Of a DNA stretch of 64,000 bases, positions 1 through 8,614 are shown piece by piece; position 1 is the stretch's first letter, and each line of letters begins with the position of its first letter. The notes beneath the pieces were generated by a model. It searched no databases. It saw only the letters and a program-made list of their open reading frames with translations, and had not been told where the DNA came from. Origin of the DNA: Neptunomonas marina (GTDB lineage Bacteria > Pseudomonadota > Gammaproteobacteria > Pseudomonadales > Balneatricaceae). The stretch covers positions 899,485 through 963,484 of the forward strand of contig NZ_SACQ01000001.1 in assembly GCF_004005935.1 (NCBI RefSeq). The letters are read 5' to 3'. Both the position numbers and the translations under genes were made by a program.

Positions 1-396
1 GATCATCATGGTGTTGGTATCGCTCATGTCGATAAAAGACTCGAGAATCGCATCCAGTTGCGCCATGGATTCAACCGCGAGCTTCACAAGAAACGCTTGC
101 TCGCCGGTGACGTTTAAGCATTCGATCACTTCATCGCAGTTAAGCAGCAGTGCTTTGAAGGCGCGCTCTTTAGTTTGGTAAACCTTGCACTGAACGAGCG
201 CAACAATAGGATAACCAAGCTTATCGAGATCAACTTTGAGCGCGTAGCCGGTAATCACACCTGCCTGTTCCAGTTTGCGGATACGCTCGGCAACAGCGGG
301 CGCGGAAAGGTGCACTTTCTTGCCAAGCTCTGCGTAGCTGATACGTGCATTTTTCTGTAATTCGGAAATAATTTTGCGATTGATACTATCGACCAT
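1..396 (-). CDS. Lrp/AsnC-family transcriptional regulator (partial, C-terminus beyond window)
   Basis: The gene starts at the ATG at 396 and is still open at base 1, giving about 132 residues. The N-terminus reads as the Lrp/AsnC winged helix-turn-helix (residues ~1-50: 'DSINRKIISELQKNARIS', then 'SAPAVAERIRKLEQAGVI'). It is followed by the start of the ligand-binding RAM domain (about 65-132). Proteins of this family sense amino acids and usually regulate neighbouring amino-acid transport or catabolism genes, but the target here lies outside the window. The C-terminal end cannot be judged. The family call is firm; the specific regulon is unknown. Confidence 0.9.
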   Translation of the reverse strand, partial: MVDSINRKIISELQKNARISYAELGKKVHLSAPAVAERIRKLEQAGVITGYALKVDLDKLGYPIVALVQCKVYQTKERAFKALLLNCDEVIECLNVTGEQAFLVKLAVESMAQLDAILESFIDMSDTNTMMI

Positions 397-473
397 GGTT
401 GCCTTTGGAAATGTCGTTATCACTGCGCGCTACTATCGCAATTCGTAGCACCTCCGACAAGCGATTCGGTGTC

Positions 474-511
474 AAAAAAAGGCGAAGCGCTCCATGCCAG
501 AGTCGCTTCGC
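474..511 (-). terminator. Rho-independent terminator of the PNPOx-like gene
   Basis: GCGAAGCG (482-489) pairs with CGCTTCGC (504-511). Read on the minus strand the stem is followed by a run of seven T (474-480). It lies just after the stop of the minus-strand flavoprotein gene at 526. Confidence 0.75.
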
Positions 512-525
512 GAACAACGCTCTGC

Positions 526-1119
526 TCAGGCGTTGGGGTCAAAGGGTTCAAATTCGCCATAAACCTGATGAATGGGTAAAACACCGGATGTGAACGGCAA
601 ATCGAGATCTGCCGGATCGTCTTCAGGGCCTGTTGCGCGCACTTTTGCAGAGACATGCTCCAGTGAGATGGCAATGACGCTGGTGGCTTTCATCTCGGTG
701 GCATTGGGTGGGCGCGTCTCTTTTGAGCGGCCTTTTTTAAACTTCTCTAGCAGGGCATCTAACGCTTCGCGTTTCTCTTGCTCGTCTTCAACCAATTTAG
801 GCGTGCCAAACAGCATGACCGAACGGTAGTTAACCGAGTGGTGAAAGGCTGATTTCGCAAACACAATGCCATCAAGTGCAGATACCGTGATGCAAGTTTT
901 ACCCTCCGTTAGAATGGCGTTAATCAGGCCGTTTTTGCTGGAGCCATGGATATAGAGCGTATCGCCGATACGCCAATGCAGGTTGGGCTGCACCGCAGGG
1001 TAACCATCCACCACACCGCCGATGTGGCAAAGGTATGTATCATCAAGGATTTGATTGATCTGCTCTCGATTATAAACAGCACGTTTTAAACCGCGCTTCA
1101 CCTGTGTTTGGGGCTGCAT
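526..1119 (-). CDS. Pyridoxamine 5'-phosphate oxidase-like FMN-binding protein
   Basis: This protein is about 197 aa when started at the ATG at 1119 (a longer reading frame begins at 1215, but the extra 32 residues look like translated promoter). It has the split-barrel PNPOx-like flavin fold: 'CHIGGVVDGYPAVQPNLHW', 'LYIHGSSKNGLINAI', then 'ITVSALDGIVFAKSAFHHSVNYRSVMLFG', a pattern seen in proteins annotated as pyridoxamine 5'-phosphate oxidase family or NimA-like. It is transcribed divergently from a MocR regulator across a 113-bp gap, an arrangement commonly seen for MocR and vitamin B6-related flavoproteins. The substrate is not determinable from sequence. It ends in a clear terminator at 474-511. 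Confidence 0.8.
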   Translation of the reverse strand: MQPQTQVKRGLKRAVYNREQINQILDDTYLCHIGGVVDGYPAVQPNLHWRIGDTLYIHGSSKNGLINAILTEGKTCITVSALDGIVFAKSAFHHSVNYRSVMLFGTPKLVEDEQEKREALDALLEKFKKGRSKETRPPNATEMKATSVIAISLEHVSAKVRATGPEDDPADLDLPFTSGVLPIHQVYGEFEPFDPNA

Positions 1120-1175
1120 AGTTCCACTCTCAGCTTTGTCGTTATCGGTTGGAACAGCGTATAGTGGCCAGTGGT

Positions 1176-1200
1176 ATCTAAGAAGATCCAATTCTAAGAT
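1176..1200. promoter_or_regulatory. Inverted repeat in the MocR/PNPOx divergent promoter
   Basis: ATCTAAGAA (1176-1184) and TTCTAAGAT (1192-1200) form an inverted repeat with 8 of 9 positions matching and a 7-bp spacer. It sits midway between the divergent starts at 1119 and 1233, so it is a candidate MocR operator. This is inference from position and symmetry only. Confidence 0.4.
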
Positions 1201-1232
1201 TAAAATAAGAACCACTTTGCGAGATCAACGCC

Positions 1233-2675
1233 GTGCTGTTCCAACCCTTGCTGTCGAAAACCTCTGATTCACGTACCCCAAAATATGAGCAGCTCTACGA
1301 GTTGCTGCGCGAGGCCATTTTAGATGGCCGCATCTCAGCAGGCGATAAACTACCCGCGACTCGGGATCTGAGCCAGCAGTTGGGTATTGGGCGTAACGCG
1401 GTGATTACCGCATTTGAGATGCTGGTGGCCGAGGGTTTTTTGGAAACACGCCATGGAGCAGGTACGTTCGTGGCTCACCTTGAAGGGTTAATTCCGGTGT
1501 TGCGCCGGGGCGAAACCAGCACGACAGTGGTGAAAACTAATAGCCTTTCCGATGCGATGGGGCGTATTGATGCTTTTGCCGCAGCACAAAGTGATCACCG
1601 TAGCGGCACCATCATGTTGCCAGCCAACCCTCCCACAGCGCTTTTTCCTCACAAAGCGTGGCAGCGCTGTACGCAACAGGCAGCACGTCAACACGACTAT
1701 GATCGTGCCGATTTAATGGGTGATCAGTTGTTGCGTCAGGAGCTTGCAGATTACCTATCATTGACACGGGGCATTCGCTGCAGCGCGGAGCAGATCATGC
1801 TGACCTCAGGTTCGTTGCATGGTATCGCAATGGCGTTGCAGGTTTTGGTGAATCCGCGGGAGCGCGTTTTACTCGAAGATCGGGGCTATCCGGGCATCGA
1901 TGGTGCCCTAACTGGCATCGGCGCATCGCCGCAGATTATGCCTTGTGATGACCATGGCGTGCTCACCGATCATCTGGCAGCTTACACAGCCCGTGTCATG
2001 GTGATAACACCAAGCCGTTGTTTTCCTATGGGTGGCACGCTATCGCTGGAGCGGCGTATTGCATTGCTAGACTGGCTATATCAGGCTGATCGCTGGCTAA
2101 TTGAGGATGACTACGATAGCGAGTTTATCTTTTCAGGCCACAGCATTGCCGCGCTTCAGAGCATGGATCGCTCTGGGCGTGTGATCTATACCGGTACTTT
2201 TAGCCGAACACTGTTTCCAAGCATTCGAACGGGCTATCTGGTGCTACCCGAAGCGTTGGTTGAGGTGTTCAATACCTATCGGCGCTACACCGAAGGCGGC
2301 ATGCCAACACTACAGCAACACGCAATGGGGTTATTTATGCAGCAGGGCCATTATGCACGCCATTTGCGCCGAATGCGTAAACACTATCAAACGAAAAAGG
2401 CCCAACTATTGAGCTTTATGGCGCAGCACTTCCCCAACTTGAAGCCCCTTGAAACCACGGGGGGGATGCATCTGGTGTTTCGTTTGGAAGGCGATGACAT
2501 TGCAATCGCTGCGGGGCTGAACCGTGCGGGAATTGGTGCACGGGCGTTATCAAGCTACGAGCGCGCGCCGTTGGCAGATAAAGGTATCATTCTTGGTTAT
2601 GCAGCACTTGAAGATGAGCATCTGGTGCGGTTACAGCATGCGCTTAACGGGTGCTTGGCGCAAACGACGAGCTAG
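1233..2675 (+). CDS. MocR-family regulator: GntR HTH fused to aminotransferase-like domain, PLP lysine replaced by Arg
   Basis: This 480-residue protein starts at a GTG. Residues ~15-80 form a GntR winged helix ('YEQLYELLREAILDGRISAGDKLPATRDLS'). Residues ~130-475 are a fold-type I aminotransferase domain. PLP-site landmarks are present: 'LTSGSLHG', 'VITPSRCFPMGGTLS' and 'LIEDDYDSEF'. At the position where MocR and aminotransferase proteins normally carry the Schiff-base lysine (GTFSK), this protein has Arg (R325, 'GTFSRTLFPSIRTGYLV', codon CGA at 2205-2207). It may therefore bind PLP non-covalently, another ligand, or none. It presumably controls itself and the divergent PNPOx-like gene. Its 3' end overlaps the convergent patatin gene by 32 bp. 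Confidence 0.92.
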   Translation: MLFQPLLSKTSDSRTPKYEQLYELLREAILDGRISAGDKLPATRDLSQQLGIGRNAVITAFEMLVAEGFLETRHGAGTFVAHLEGLIPVLRRGETSTTVVKTNSLSDAMGRIDAFAAAQSDHRSGTIMLPANPPTALFPHKAWQRCTQQAARQHDYDRADLMGDQLLRQELADYLSLTRGIRCSAEQIMLTSGSLHGIAMALQVLVNPRERVLLEDRGYPGIDGALTGIGASPQIMPCDDHGVLTDHLAAYTARVMVITPSRCFPMGGTLSLERRIALLDWLYQADRWLIEDDYDSEFIFSGHSIAALQSMDRSGRVIYTGTFSRTLFPSIRTGYLVLPEALVEVFNTYRRYTEGGMPTLQQHAMGLFMQQGHYARHLRRMRKHYQTKKAQLLSFMAQHFPNLKPLETTGGMHLVFRLEGDDIAIAAGLNRAGIGARALSSYERAPLADKGIILGYAALEDEHLVRLQHALNGCLAQTTS

Positions 2676-3558
2676 GGGAGCTAGCTGTTTGCTGGCGGGC
2701 AACCTTTAACGGCACGATGCGCTTGGCCGTGTCATAGCCTGCTTTGAACAGTGCATTTTTCTGCTCGGGCGTAATATTGAACTCAACAGGTGAGATACTG
2801 CCGGTGTGAACCACGATGGTTTGCTGCCAAAAGGTTTCGCTAATGTACTCCTGAGACATCGTTGTCATAAAGGTGCGTATGAGTAGGCTAAGGTGCGATA
2901 CCAACGGAATGAGTGGCGGTTTTGCGTCTCGGGGCGCGTGCTGAACACAGCTGAGGCGAAACACTAATACCGGCGTGCCATTGCCTGCCCAGTCTCGTTG
3001 CAGTGCTTCCTCAGATAAGATACTGCCATCCACTAAGAGCTGCTGTTTGTACTCCTTAAAGCTAAACAGCAGCGGAATCGACATTGAGAAGCGCACCGCT
3101 AACGATACTTTCATATCAGGCGAGTTCGCCCGGTTAAAGACCACTGGCTTACTGGCGCGTAGATCAGTTGCCACCACATGAAAATCACCGGATAGCTGGG
3201 AAAAGGTTTTGCCATCCAGCTTTTCATCGAGCCACTGTTCAAAAAGATCCCCAGAAGATAGCCCACCCGTGCGTAACAAGCGGAAAAAACCTTGGCCTAA
3301 GAATTGGCGAAAGTCGGTCTCTTCGGCAATAACGCGCAACTGCTCTAGTGAGTAACCCGCACAAAAGAGCGCGCCCACCACGGAGCCACCCGATACTCCC
3401 ACCAGCGCTGGAAAACGGTAATCGAGCTCTTCGAGTGCGCTCAAAATACCAATATGGGCTGACAAACGGCTGCCGCCACCGGCAAGCACGGGCACGACAC
3501 TAGGGTGGTTATGAGGGTGGTTGGCGGGCGTATCAACACGAAAGACGGAATCTGACAC
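2644..3558 (-). CDS. Patatin-like phospholipase family protein (RssA-like)
   Basis: This 304-aa protein has the patatin catalytic signature. The oxyanion loop is 'GGGSRLSAHIGIL' (from residue 27), the nucleophile elbow is 'GVSGGS' (Ser56), and the catalytic Asp is in 'VDGS' (D177). Patatins hydrolyse acyl esters with a Ser-Asp dyad; bacterial RssA-type members are cytoplasmic and their substrates are mostly unknown. No signal peptide is visible. The Arg in GGGxR is retained, so the enzyme looks intact. It is convergent with, and overlaps, the end of the MocR gene. Family assignment is firm; biological role is unknown. Confidence 0.88.
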   Translation of the reverse strand: MSDSVFRVDTPANHPHNHPSVVPVLAGGGSRLSAHIGILSALEELDYRFPALVGVSGGSVVGALFCAGYSLEQLRVIAEETDFRQFLGQGFFRLLRTGGLSSGDLFEQWLDEKLDGKTFSQLSGDFHVVATDLRASKPVVFNRANSPDMKVSLAVRFSMSIPLLFSFKEYKQQLLVDGSILSEEALQRDWAGNGTPVLVFRLSCVQHAPRDAKPPLIPLVSHLSLLIRTFMTTMSQEYISETFWQQTIVVHTGSISPVEFNITPEQKNALFKAGYDTAKRIVPLKVARQQTASSPSSSFAPSTR

Positions 3559-3639
3559 AAGCGGCCTCCAGCAATGGGACTGGCTACATATGTTTAAATT
3601 ATAGCCAAAGTTATTCGCAAGCTCAGCTTATACCAAAGA

Positions 3640-4449
3640 GTGTCATATGAACGTCACACAAAGTGGCTAGTTTATGGTGCCTCGTTTACTATTAATCAAA
3701 TACTTACCAGCAACGATTCTGACCGCTTCATGACCTCTGCGACTGCCTCTGCCACTCACATCATGCGCTGCTTACGAGATGAAATCCGTAACGGGCATTT
3801 ACAACCCGAAGACAAGTTAGGCTCTGAGCGTATTCTTAGCGAGCGCTTTTCGACATCTCGGGTGACCATTCGTGAAGCTCTGAAAAAGTTAGAGTCTGAG
3901 GGCGTGGTGTATCGCTCTAATCGCCGTGGCTGGTTTGTTACCTCGCCACGCGTTAAGTATGACCCAAGTTGTCCGGGCTTCTTTATGGACTATGTGGCGG
4001 AGCAGGGCTTTATACCTTTTAGCCGCCTGTTATCGAGCGAACTTGTCCCTGCAGATAGCTACCTCAGTGAGCTATTCGAGATACCCGAAGGCAGCGATGT
4101 GGCCTGCATTGAGCGGGTGCGTGGAGCCGACAACCGAGCCGTCTATGTTGAGCGTATCTTCTTAAACCGTGACCTCCTTCCCGAGATTGAGCAACACGAC
4201 TTAACCCTATCGGTGAGTAAAGTTGTGAAAGGGGAGTATGGCCAAGAGTATGCTGCGAGCGATTTAGACATTCGCGCCGCGACGCTATCTTCCCAACAGG
4301 CGGCCACGTTAAGCGCACCGGCTAACTTCACCTGCTTGAATATCCGACGCATCGTGCGTAATGCACAAGGGCGTGTTTTTGAAGTGGATTTTGAAGCGTG
4401 GCGCCATGATACCGTTGAGTTAAGTTTATCCGTGATTGACACACCTTAG
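3640..4449 (+). CDS. phnR: PhnR-type GntR/UTRA regulator of 2-aminoethylphosphonate use
   Basis: This GntR-family repressor has an N-terminal winged helix (about residues 40-105 from the GTG at 3640: 'MRCLRDEIRNGHLQPEDKLGSERILSERF') and a C-terminal UTRA ligand domain of the HutC group ('VACIERVRGADNRAVYVERIFL'). A second start, ATG at 3730, would give 239 residues and fits the usual HutC length better; neither has a strong ribosome site. It stands directly before phnS-phnT-phnUV-phnW-phnX on the same strand, and two palindromic operator-like sites occur before phnS and phnW. This is the known arrangement of phosphonate regulators, so control of this cluster is the natural inference. Confidence 0.8.
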   Translation: MSYERHTKWLVYGASFTINQILTSNDSDRFMTSATASATHIMRCLRDEIRNGHLQPEDKLGSERILSERFSTSRVTIREALKKLESEGVVYRSNRRGWFVTSPRVKYDPSCPGFFMDYVAEQGFIPFSRLLSSELVPADSYLSELFEIPEGSDVACIERVRGADNRAVYVERIFLNRDLLPEIEQHDLTLSVSKVVKGEYGQEYAASDLDIRAATLSSQQAATLSAPANFTCLNIRRIVRNAQGRVFEVDFEAWRHDTVELSLSVIDTP

Positions 4450-4544
4450 TGCGCGGCAGCGATCGATTCGTTTTATCGCTGCAAACAATGTTTCGCAAAT
4501 CTGTCACATCTTTGTAAAAAACTGGCGCTAATCTTTTTCCTCAT

Positions 4545-4558
4545 CTGGTCTATACCAG
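4545..4558. promoter_or_regulatory. Putative PhnR operator before phnS
   Basis: CTGGT-CTAT-ACCAG is an inverted repeat 22 bp before the phnS start. The same CTGGT-N4-ACCAG half-sites occur before phnW (8528-8541) and nowhere else that I noticed nearby. GntR/HutC regulators bind short palindromes of this kind. Confidence 0.65.
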
Positions 4559-4580
4559 TTAACCATTGAGGATATGAGAG

Positions 4581-5606
4581 ATGACTAACAAAGCGACGTT
4601 CACCAAACTGGCACTGGCGACTTTGATGTCGGCAACTGCTTTGTCTGCCCATGCAGGTTCTGAGTTAACCGTTTACACAGCGTTGGAAGCGGAAGATCTA
4701 AAGCGTTACGCCGCAGCGTTTAACAAGAAGCACCCTGATATCAAAATCAACTGGGTTCGCGACTCTACAGGTATCGTGACCGCAAAACTGTTGGCTGAAA
4801 AAGAAAACCCACAAGCTGACGCTGTTTGGGGTTTGGCAGCGACCTCTTTGCTGGTGCTGAAAGGCGAGCAGATGCTTCAGCCTTACAAGCCAGCAGGTGT
4901 CGAAAAACTGTCTAAGAAATTCTACGACCAAGATGCAACACCGTCTTGGGTCGGTATGGACGCATGGATGGCTGCGGTTTGTTTCAACACCGTTGAAGCG
5001 AAAAAGCACAACCTGCCTAAGCCTACGTCTTGGGAAGATCTAACGAAGCCGGTTTACCAAGGCCATATTGTAATGCCTAACCCTAACTCATCAGGTACGG
5101 GTTTCTTAGACGTATCCTCATGGTTGCAAATGTTCGGTGAAGAAAACGGCTGGCAATATATGGACCGTCTGCACAATAACATTGCACGTTACACGCACTC
5201 CGGTTCCAAGCCTTGTAAATTGGCGGCGGCTGGTGAAGCGCCCATCGGTATCTCGTTCGCATTCCGTGGTGCGAAGCTGAAGAAAAAAGGTGCGCCGTTA
5301 GATCTTGTCTTCCCTAAAGAGGGCCTAGGCTGGGATATGGAAGCCAGCGCAATTGTTAAAGGCACAGACAATCTGGATGCGGCTAAGAAGCTGATGGATT
5401 TCTCTATCTCTGAAGAAGCCAACCGCCTGTACAACAAAGGTTACGCCGTTGTTGCGATGCCGGGTATCGCTAAGCCAGTGCAGTACTTCCCAGAGAATGC
5501 TGCTGAGCTGATGATCGACAACAACTTCGAGTGGGCTGCGAGCAACCGCACCGAGATCTTGAAGCAGTGGCAAACGCGTTACGACAGCAAGTCTGACCCG
5601 AAATAG
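4581..5606 (+). CDS. phnS: 2-aminoethylphosphonate ABC transporter, periplasmic substrate-binding protein
   Basis: This 341-aa protein has a clear Sec signal peptide (cleavage likely after 'LSAHA', residue 25). It is followed by a family 1/Fbp-like solute-binding protein: 'ELTVYTALEAEDLKRYAAAFNKKHPDIKINWVRDSTG' and 'AVCFNTVEAKKHNLPKPTSWEDL'. It captures 2-aminoethylphosphonate in the periplasm and delivers it to the PhnT/PhnUV complex. The substrate is assigned because the operon continues with the AEP transaminase and phosphonoacetaldehyde hydrolase. A stem-loop follows at 5626-5648, which often lets the binding protein be made in excess over the membrane components. Confidence 0.92.
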   Translation: MTNKATFTKLALATLMSATALSAHAGSELTVYTALEAEDLKRYAAAFNKKHPDIKINWVRDSTGIVTAKLLAEKENPQADAVWGLAATSLLVLKGEQMLQPYKPAGVEKLSKKFYDQDATPSWVGMDAWMAAVCFNTVEAKKHNLPKPTSWEDLTKPVYQGHIVMPNPNSSGTGFLDVSSWLQMFGEENGWQYMDRLHNNIARYTHSGSKPCKLAAAGEAPIGISFAFRGAKLKKKGAPLDLVFPKEGLGWDMEASAIVKGTDNLDAAKKLMDFSISEEANRLYNKGYAVVAMPGIAKPVQYFPENAAELMIDNNFEWAASNRTEILKQWQTRYDSKSDPK

Positions 5607-5625
5607 ATACTGGGCTTTTTGATGT

Positions 5626-5648
5626 AAAGCCCTCGTCATGAGGGCTTT
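5626..5648 (+). terminator. Stem-loop between phnS and phnT (partial terminator or mRNA stabiliser)
   Basis: AAAGCCCTC (5626-5634) pairs perfectly with GAGGGCTTT (5640-5648) across a 5-base loop. It has no long T tract, so it is more likely an attenuating or 3'-protecting hairpin than a full stop. Confidence 0.55.
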
Positions 5649-5685
5649 CTAGTATCTAACAGATTCAGGTAACGGGAAGGTCACG

Positions 5686-6765
5686 ATGAGCTATCTATCG
5701 ATTCAAAACTTAAAAAAACACTTTGGTGAATTTACCGCACTGCAGGATATCTCTCTTGATATAAAAGAGGGTGAGTTTGTCTGCTTTCTAGGCCCTTCAG
5801 GCTGCGGTAAAACCACACTACTACGCGCCATTGCAGGTCTTGATCAGCAAAGTGAAGGCAGCATCCACCAAGCAGGACGGGATATCTCTCAACTGCCGCC
5901 TGATCAGCGTGACTTTGGCATCGTCTTCCAGTCTTACGCCTTGTTCCCCAACCTAACCGTTGCTGACAACATCGCGTATGGCCTAAAAAACAGCAGCGAT
6001 GCAAAAGTACGCCAGCGTGATGCGATCACCCAGCGTGTGGATGAGCTCCTTGAGCTGATCGGCTTAGCGGGTGCTAACCATAAATACCCATCTCAGCTGT
6101 CCGGTGGACAGCAGCAGCGTGTTGCTTTGGCGCGTGCTATCGCCACGAAGCCGGGTTTATTGTTGTTGGATGAACCCTTATCAGCGTTGGATGCCCGCGT
6201 GCGTGTCCATCTGCGCCGCGAGATTAAAGAACTACAGCGTACTCTTGGTATCACCACCATCATGGTGACGCATGACCAAGAAGAAGCGCTCACCATGGCC
6301 GATAAGATCGTGGTTATGAACAACGGTGTCATTGAGCAAGTGGGCACCCCAGAAGAGATCTATGCCGCGCCTGCGTCGGCGTTTGTTGCCTCGTTTGTGG
6401 GCACTATGAACTTTCTCAACAGCTTTGTTTCCGACACCAACCGTGTGCAAGTGGACGAAACCTACCTAAGCTGTGATGCCTGCGGTGATATGGAGCAGGA
6501 CACTCAAGTTAGCGTGGCGATCCGCCCTGAAGATATCCGTGTGCGTTTTAATGGCGATGCAACCAACACGCTACGCGCATCAGTCAGAGGCTTTGAGTAC
6601 TTAGGTGCGTTTGCTCGCGCAGAGCTTGATGTGGATGGTATCCATCAGCCGATCGTTGCCGATTTCTCGATGAACGATGTACGCGATCACAACATCTGCT
6701 GTGGTGCTCAAATGCACCTAGACATCCCTAAACATCGTTTGCATGTATTCCGAGAAGCATCATGA
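5686..6765 (+). CDS. phnT: 2-aminoethylphosphonate ABC transporter, ATP-binding protein
   Basis: This 359-aa ABC ATPase has Walker A 'GPSGCGKTT' (residues 36-44), Q-loop Gln82, signature 'LSGGQQQR' (138-145), Walker B 'LLLLDEP' (158-164) and an H-loop 'VTHDQEEA'. A C-terminal TOBE-type region ('VSVAIRPEDIRV') is typical of importers of the FbpC/PotA class. It energises uptake of 2-aminoethylphosphonate together with PhnS and PhnUV. Its stop overlaps the permease start by 4 bases (ATGA), indicating translational coupling. Confidence 0.93.
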   Translation: MSYLSIQNLKKHFGEFTALQDISLDIKEGEFVCFLGPSGCGKTTLLRAIAGLDQQSEGSIHQAGRDISQLPPDQRDFGIVFQSYALFPNLTVADNIAYGLKNSSDAKVRQRDAITQRVDELLELIGLAGANHKYPSQLSGGQQQRVALARAIATKPGLLLLDEPLSALDARVRVHLRREIKELQRTLGITTIMVTHDQEEALTMADKIVVMNNGVIEQVGTPEEIYAAPASAFVASFVGTMNFLNSFVSDTNRVQVDETYLSCDACGDMEQDTQVSVAIRPEDIRVRFNGDATNTLRASVRGFEYLGAFARAELDVDGIHQPIVADFSMNDVRDHNICCGAQMHLDIPKHRLHVFREAS

Positions 6766-8471
6766 GTAGCCGTTCTATCGCGATGAATGCTGTGGGTGGC
6801 GCATCGCGCCGTTTCTTGCACAAGGATCAGTGGGTACAAGCGGCAGGGTTGCTGATAGCGGCAGCTTTTCTGCTGGTGGCAATGGTGTTACCGCTCTACG
6901 CGATTCTATCGAAGAGTGTGCAGAACAAAGCGGGTGATTTCGTGGGGCTTGAAAACTTCATCGCCTACGCCAGTTCGCCGTCTTTGTTTGATTCAGTGCT
7001 TAATTCACTGTTTATCGCCTCACTGACTACAGTCATCGTTATCACTCTTGCGCTGCTTGCCGCTTATGCGCTCACCCGCAGCTGTATGCCGTTTAAAGGT
7101 GTGATTCGCTTACTGATGATGGGGCCGATCTTTGCACCATCGCTACTACCGGCGATCTCGCTGGTGTATCTGTTCGGCAACCAAGGCTTTCTAAAGAGCT
7201 GGCTCTTCGGTGAAAGTATCTATGGCCCGATCGGTATCGTGATTAGCCTCTCATTTTGGTGCTTCCCCCATGCGTTGATGATCTTGATCACCGCGTTGAG
7301 CAATACGGATGCACGCCTCTATGAGTCAGCAAAAGCGTTGCGCACCTCGGGCTGGCGGACCTTTTTTACGGTGACGTTACCATCGATCAAGTATGGCCTG
7401 ATTAGCGCCTCATTCGTGGTATTTACCTTGGTTATCACCGATTTTGGTGCCCCCAAAGTGATTGGCGGCCAGTACGATGTGTTGGCAACTGATATCTATA
7501 AACAGGTTATTGGCCAGCAGAACTTCCAGATGGGTGCGGTGGTATCAGTCATCTTGTTGCTACCTGCGATGCTGGCATTTGCCGCGGATCGTTGGGTGCA
7601 AAAAAAGCAGGTCGCGCTTGTTACATCACGTGCGCAGCCTTATCGTGCTGAGCCGAATCGGCGCAAAGATGTGTCGATGCTAGCGCTTTGCTTGCCGATT
7701 ATCGCGATTGTTATCGGCGTCCTTGGCACAGCAGTTTATGCATCATTCGTGACATTTTGGCCCTACAACCTGTCGTTATCGTTGAATAACTACCAGTTCG
7801 ACTTGATGGACGGCGGCGGCTGGGATGCCTACTTCAACTCGATTGAGATGGCGTTTTACACTGCACTGTTTGGCTCGTTCTTGATCTTTACCAACGCGTA
7901 TCTGGTTGAGAAAGTGCAAGGGATGCGTGCACTGCGTGGTTTGGTGCACCTATTTGCGATGATACCGCTGGCGGTACCTGGGCTTGTGCTGGGTTTGGCT
8001 TACATCTTCTTCTTTAATGCGCCCAATAACCCACTCAATAGTCTATATGGCACGATGGGCATCTTGGTGATCTGCACGATCGCGCACTACTATACGGTCT
8101 GTCATTTAACGTCGATTACTGCACTAAAGCAGATCGATAAAGAGTTTGAGGCGGTATCGGCATCGTTGAAAGTGCCGTTCTACCAAACATTCTTGCGGGT
8201 AACACTACCACTTTGTTTACCGGCGCTGTTAGAGGTTGGGATCTATCTATTTGTTAATGCGGTAAACACAGTATCAGCGGTCGTGTTTCTGTACTCAGCT
8301 AACACAACGCTGGCATCGGTTTCGATCCTAAATATGGACGACGCCGGTGATATTGCCCCCGCCGCAGCGATGGGCGTATTGCTGATGCTAACGTGCATGG
8401 GCGTGAAATTATTGCACTGGTTACTATCACGTCAATTGATCAACAACACGCAAGCGTGGCGTAAAGCGTAA
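6762..8471 (+). CDS. phnUV: 2-aminoethylphosphonate ABC transporter permease, fused PhnU-PhnV type
   Basis: This 569-residue inner-membrane protein has about 12 hydrophobic segments and two EAA-type cytoplasmic loops: 'ESAKALRTSGWRTFFTVTLP' in the first half and 'EAVSASLKVPFYQTFLRVTLP' in the second. It is thus two BPD_transp_1 permease units in one chain, where Salmonella has separate PhnU and PhnV. The family is annotated as a putative AEP ABC transporter permease subunit. It is translationally coupled to phnT. A 93-bp gap and a new operator precede phnW/phnX, so the catabolic pair may have its own promoter. Confidence 0.92.
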   Translation: MSSRSIAMNAVGGASRRFLHKDQWVQAAGLLIAAAFLLVAMVLPLYAILSKSVQNKAGDFVGLENFIAYASSPSLFDSVLNSLFIASLTTVIVITLALLAAYALTRSCMPFKGVIRLLMMGPIFAPSLLPAISLVYLFGNQGFLKSWLFGESIYGPIGIVISLSFWCFPHALMILITALSNTDARLYESAKALRTSGWRTFFTVTLPSIKYGLISASFVVFTLVITDFGAPKVIGGQYDVLATDIYKQVIGQQNFQMGAVVSVILLLPAMLAFAADRWVQKKQVALVTSRAQPYRAEPNRRKDVSMLALCLPIIAIVIGVLGTAVYASFVTFWPYNLSLSLNNYQFDLMDGGGWDAYFNSIEMAFYTALFGSFLIFTNAYLVEKVQGMRALRGLVHLFAMIPLAVPGLVLGLAYIFFFNAPNNPLNSLYGTMGILVICTIAHYYTVCHLTSITALKQIDKEFEAVSASLKVPFYQTFLRVTLPLCLPALLEVGIYLFVNAVNTVSAVVFLYSANTTLASVSILNMDDAGDIAPAAAMGVLLMLTCMGVKLLHWLLSRQLINNTQAWRKA

Positions 8472-8527
8472 TTTAAAAGAGGATCCGGTCAGTCCAAGGC
8501 TGAGCGGATTTTTAATACGCAATTTGG

Positions 8528-8541
8528 CTGGTATATACCAG
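8528..8541. promoter_or_regulatory. Putative PhnR operator before phnW (perfect palindrome)
   Basis: CTGGTATATACCAG is a perfect 14-bp palindrome 74 bp before the phnW start. It shares CTGGT-N4-ACCAG with the site before phnS (4545-4558). Confidence 0.7.
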
Positions 8542-8614
8542 ATTTTGAGATGCTAATTAAACAATGTGCGTAGCAGAACGTTACCGCACAAAAATGACAA
8601 AAGCAGAGAGAGTT

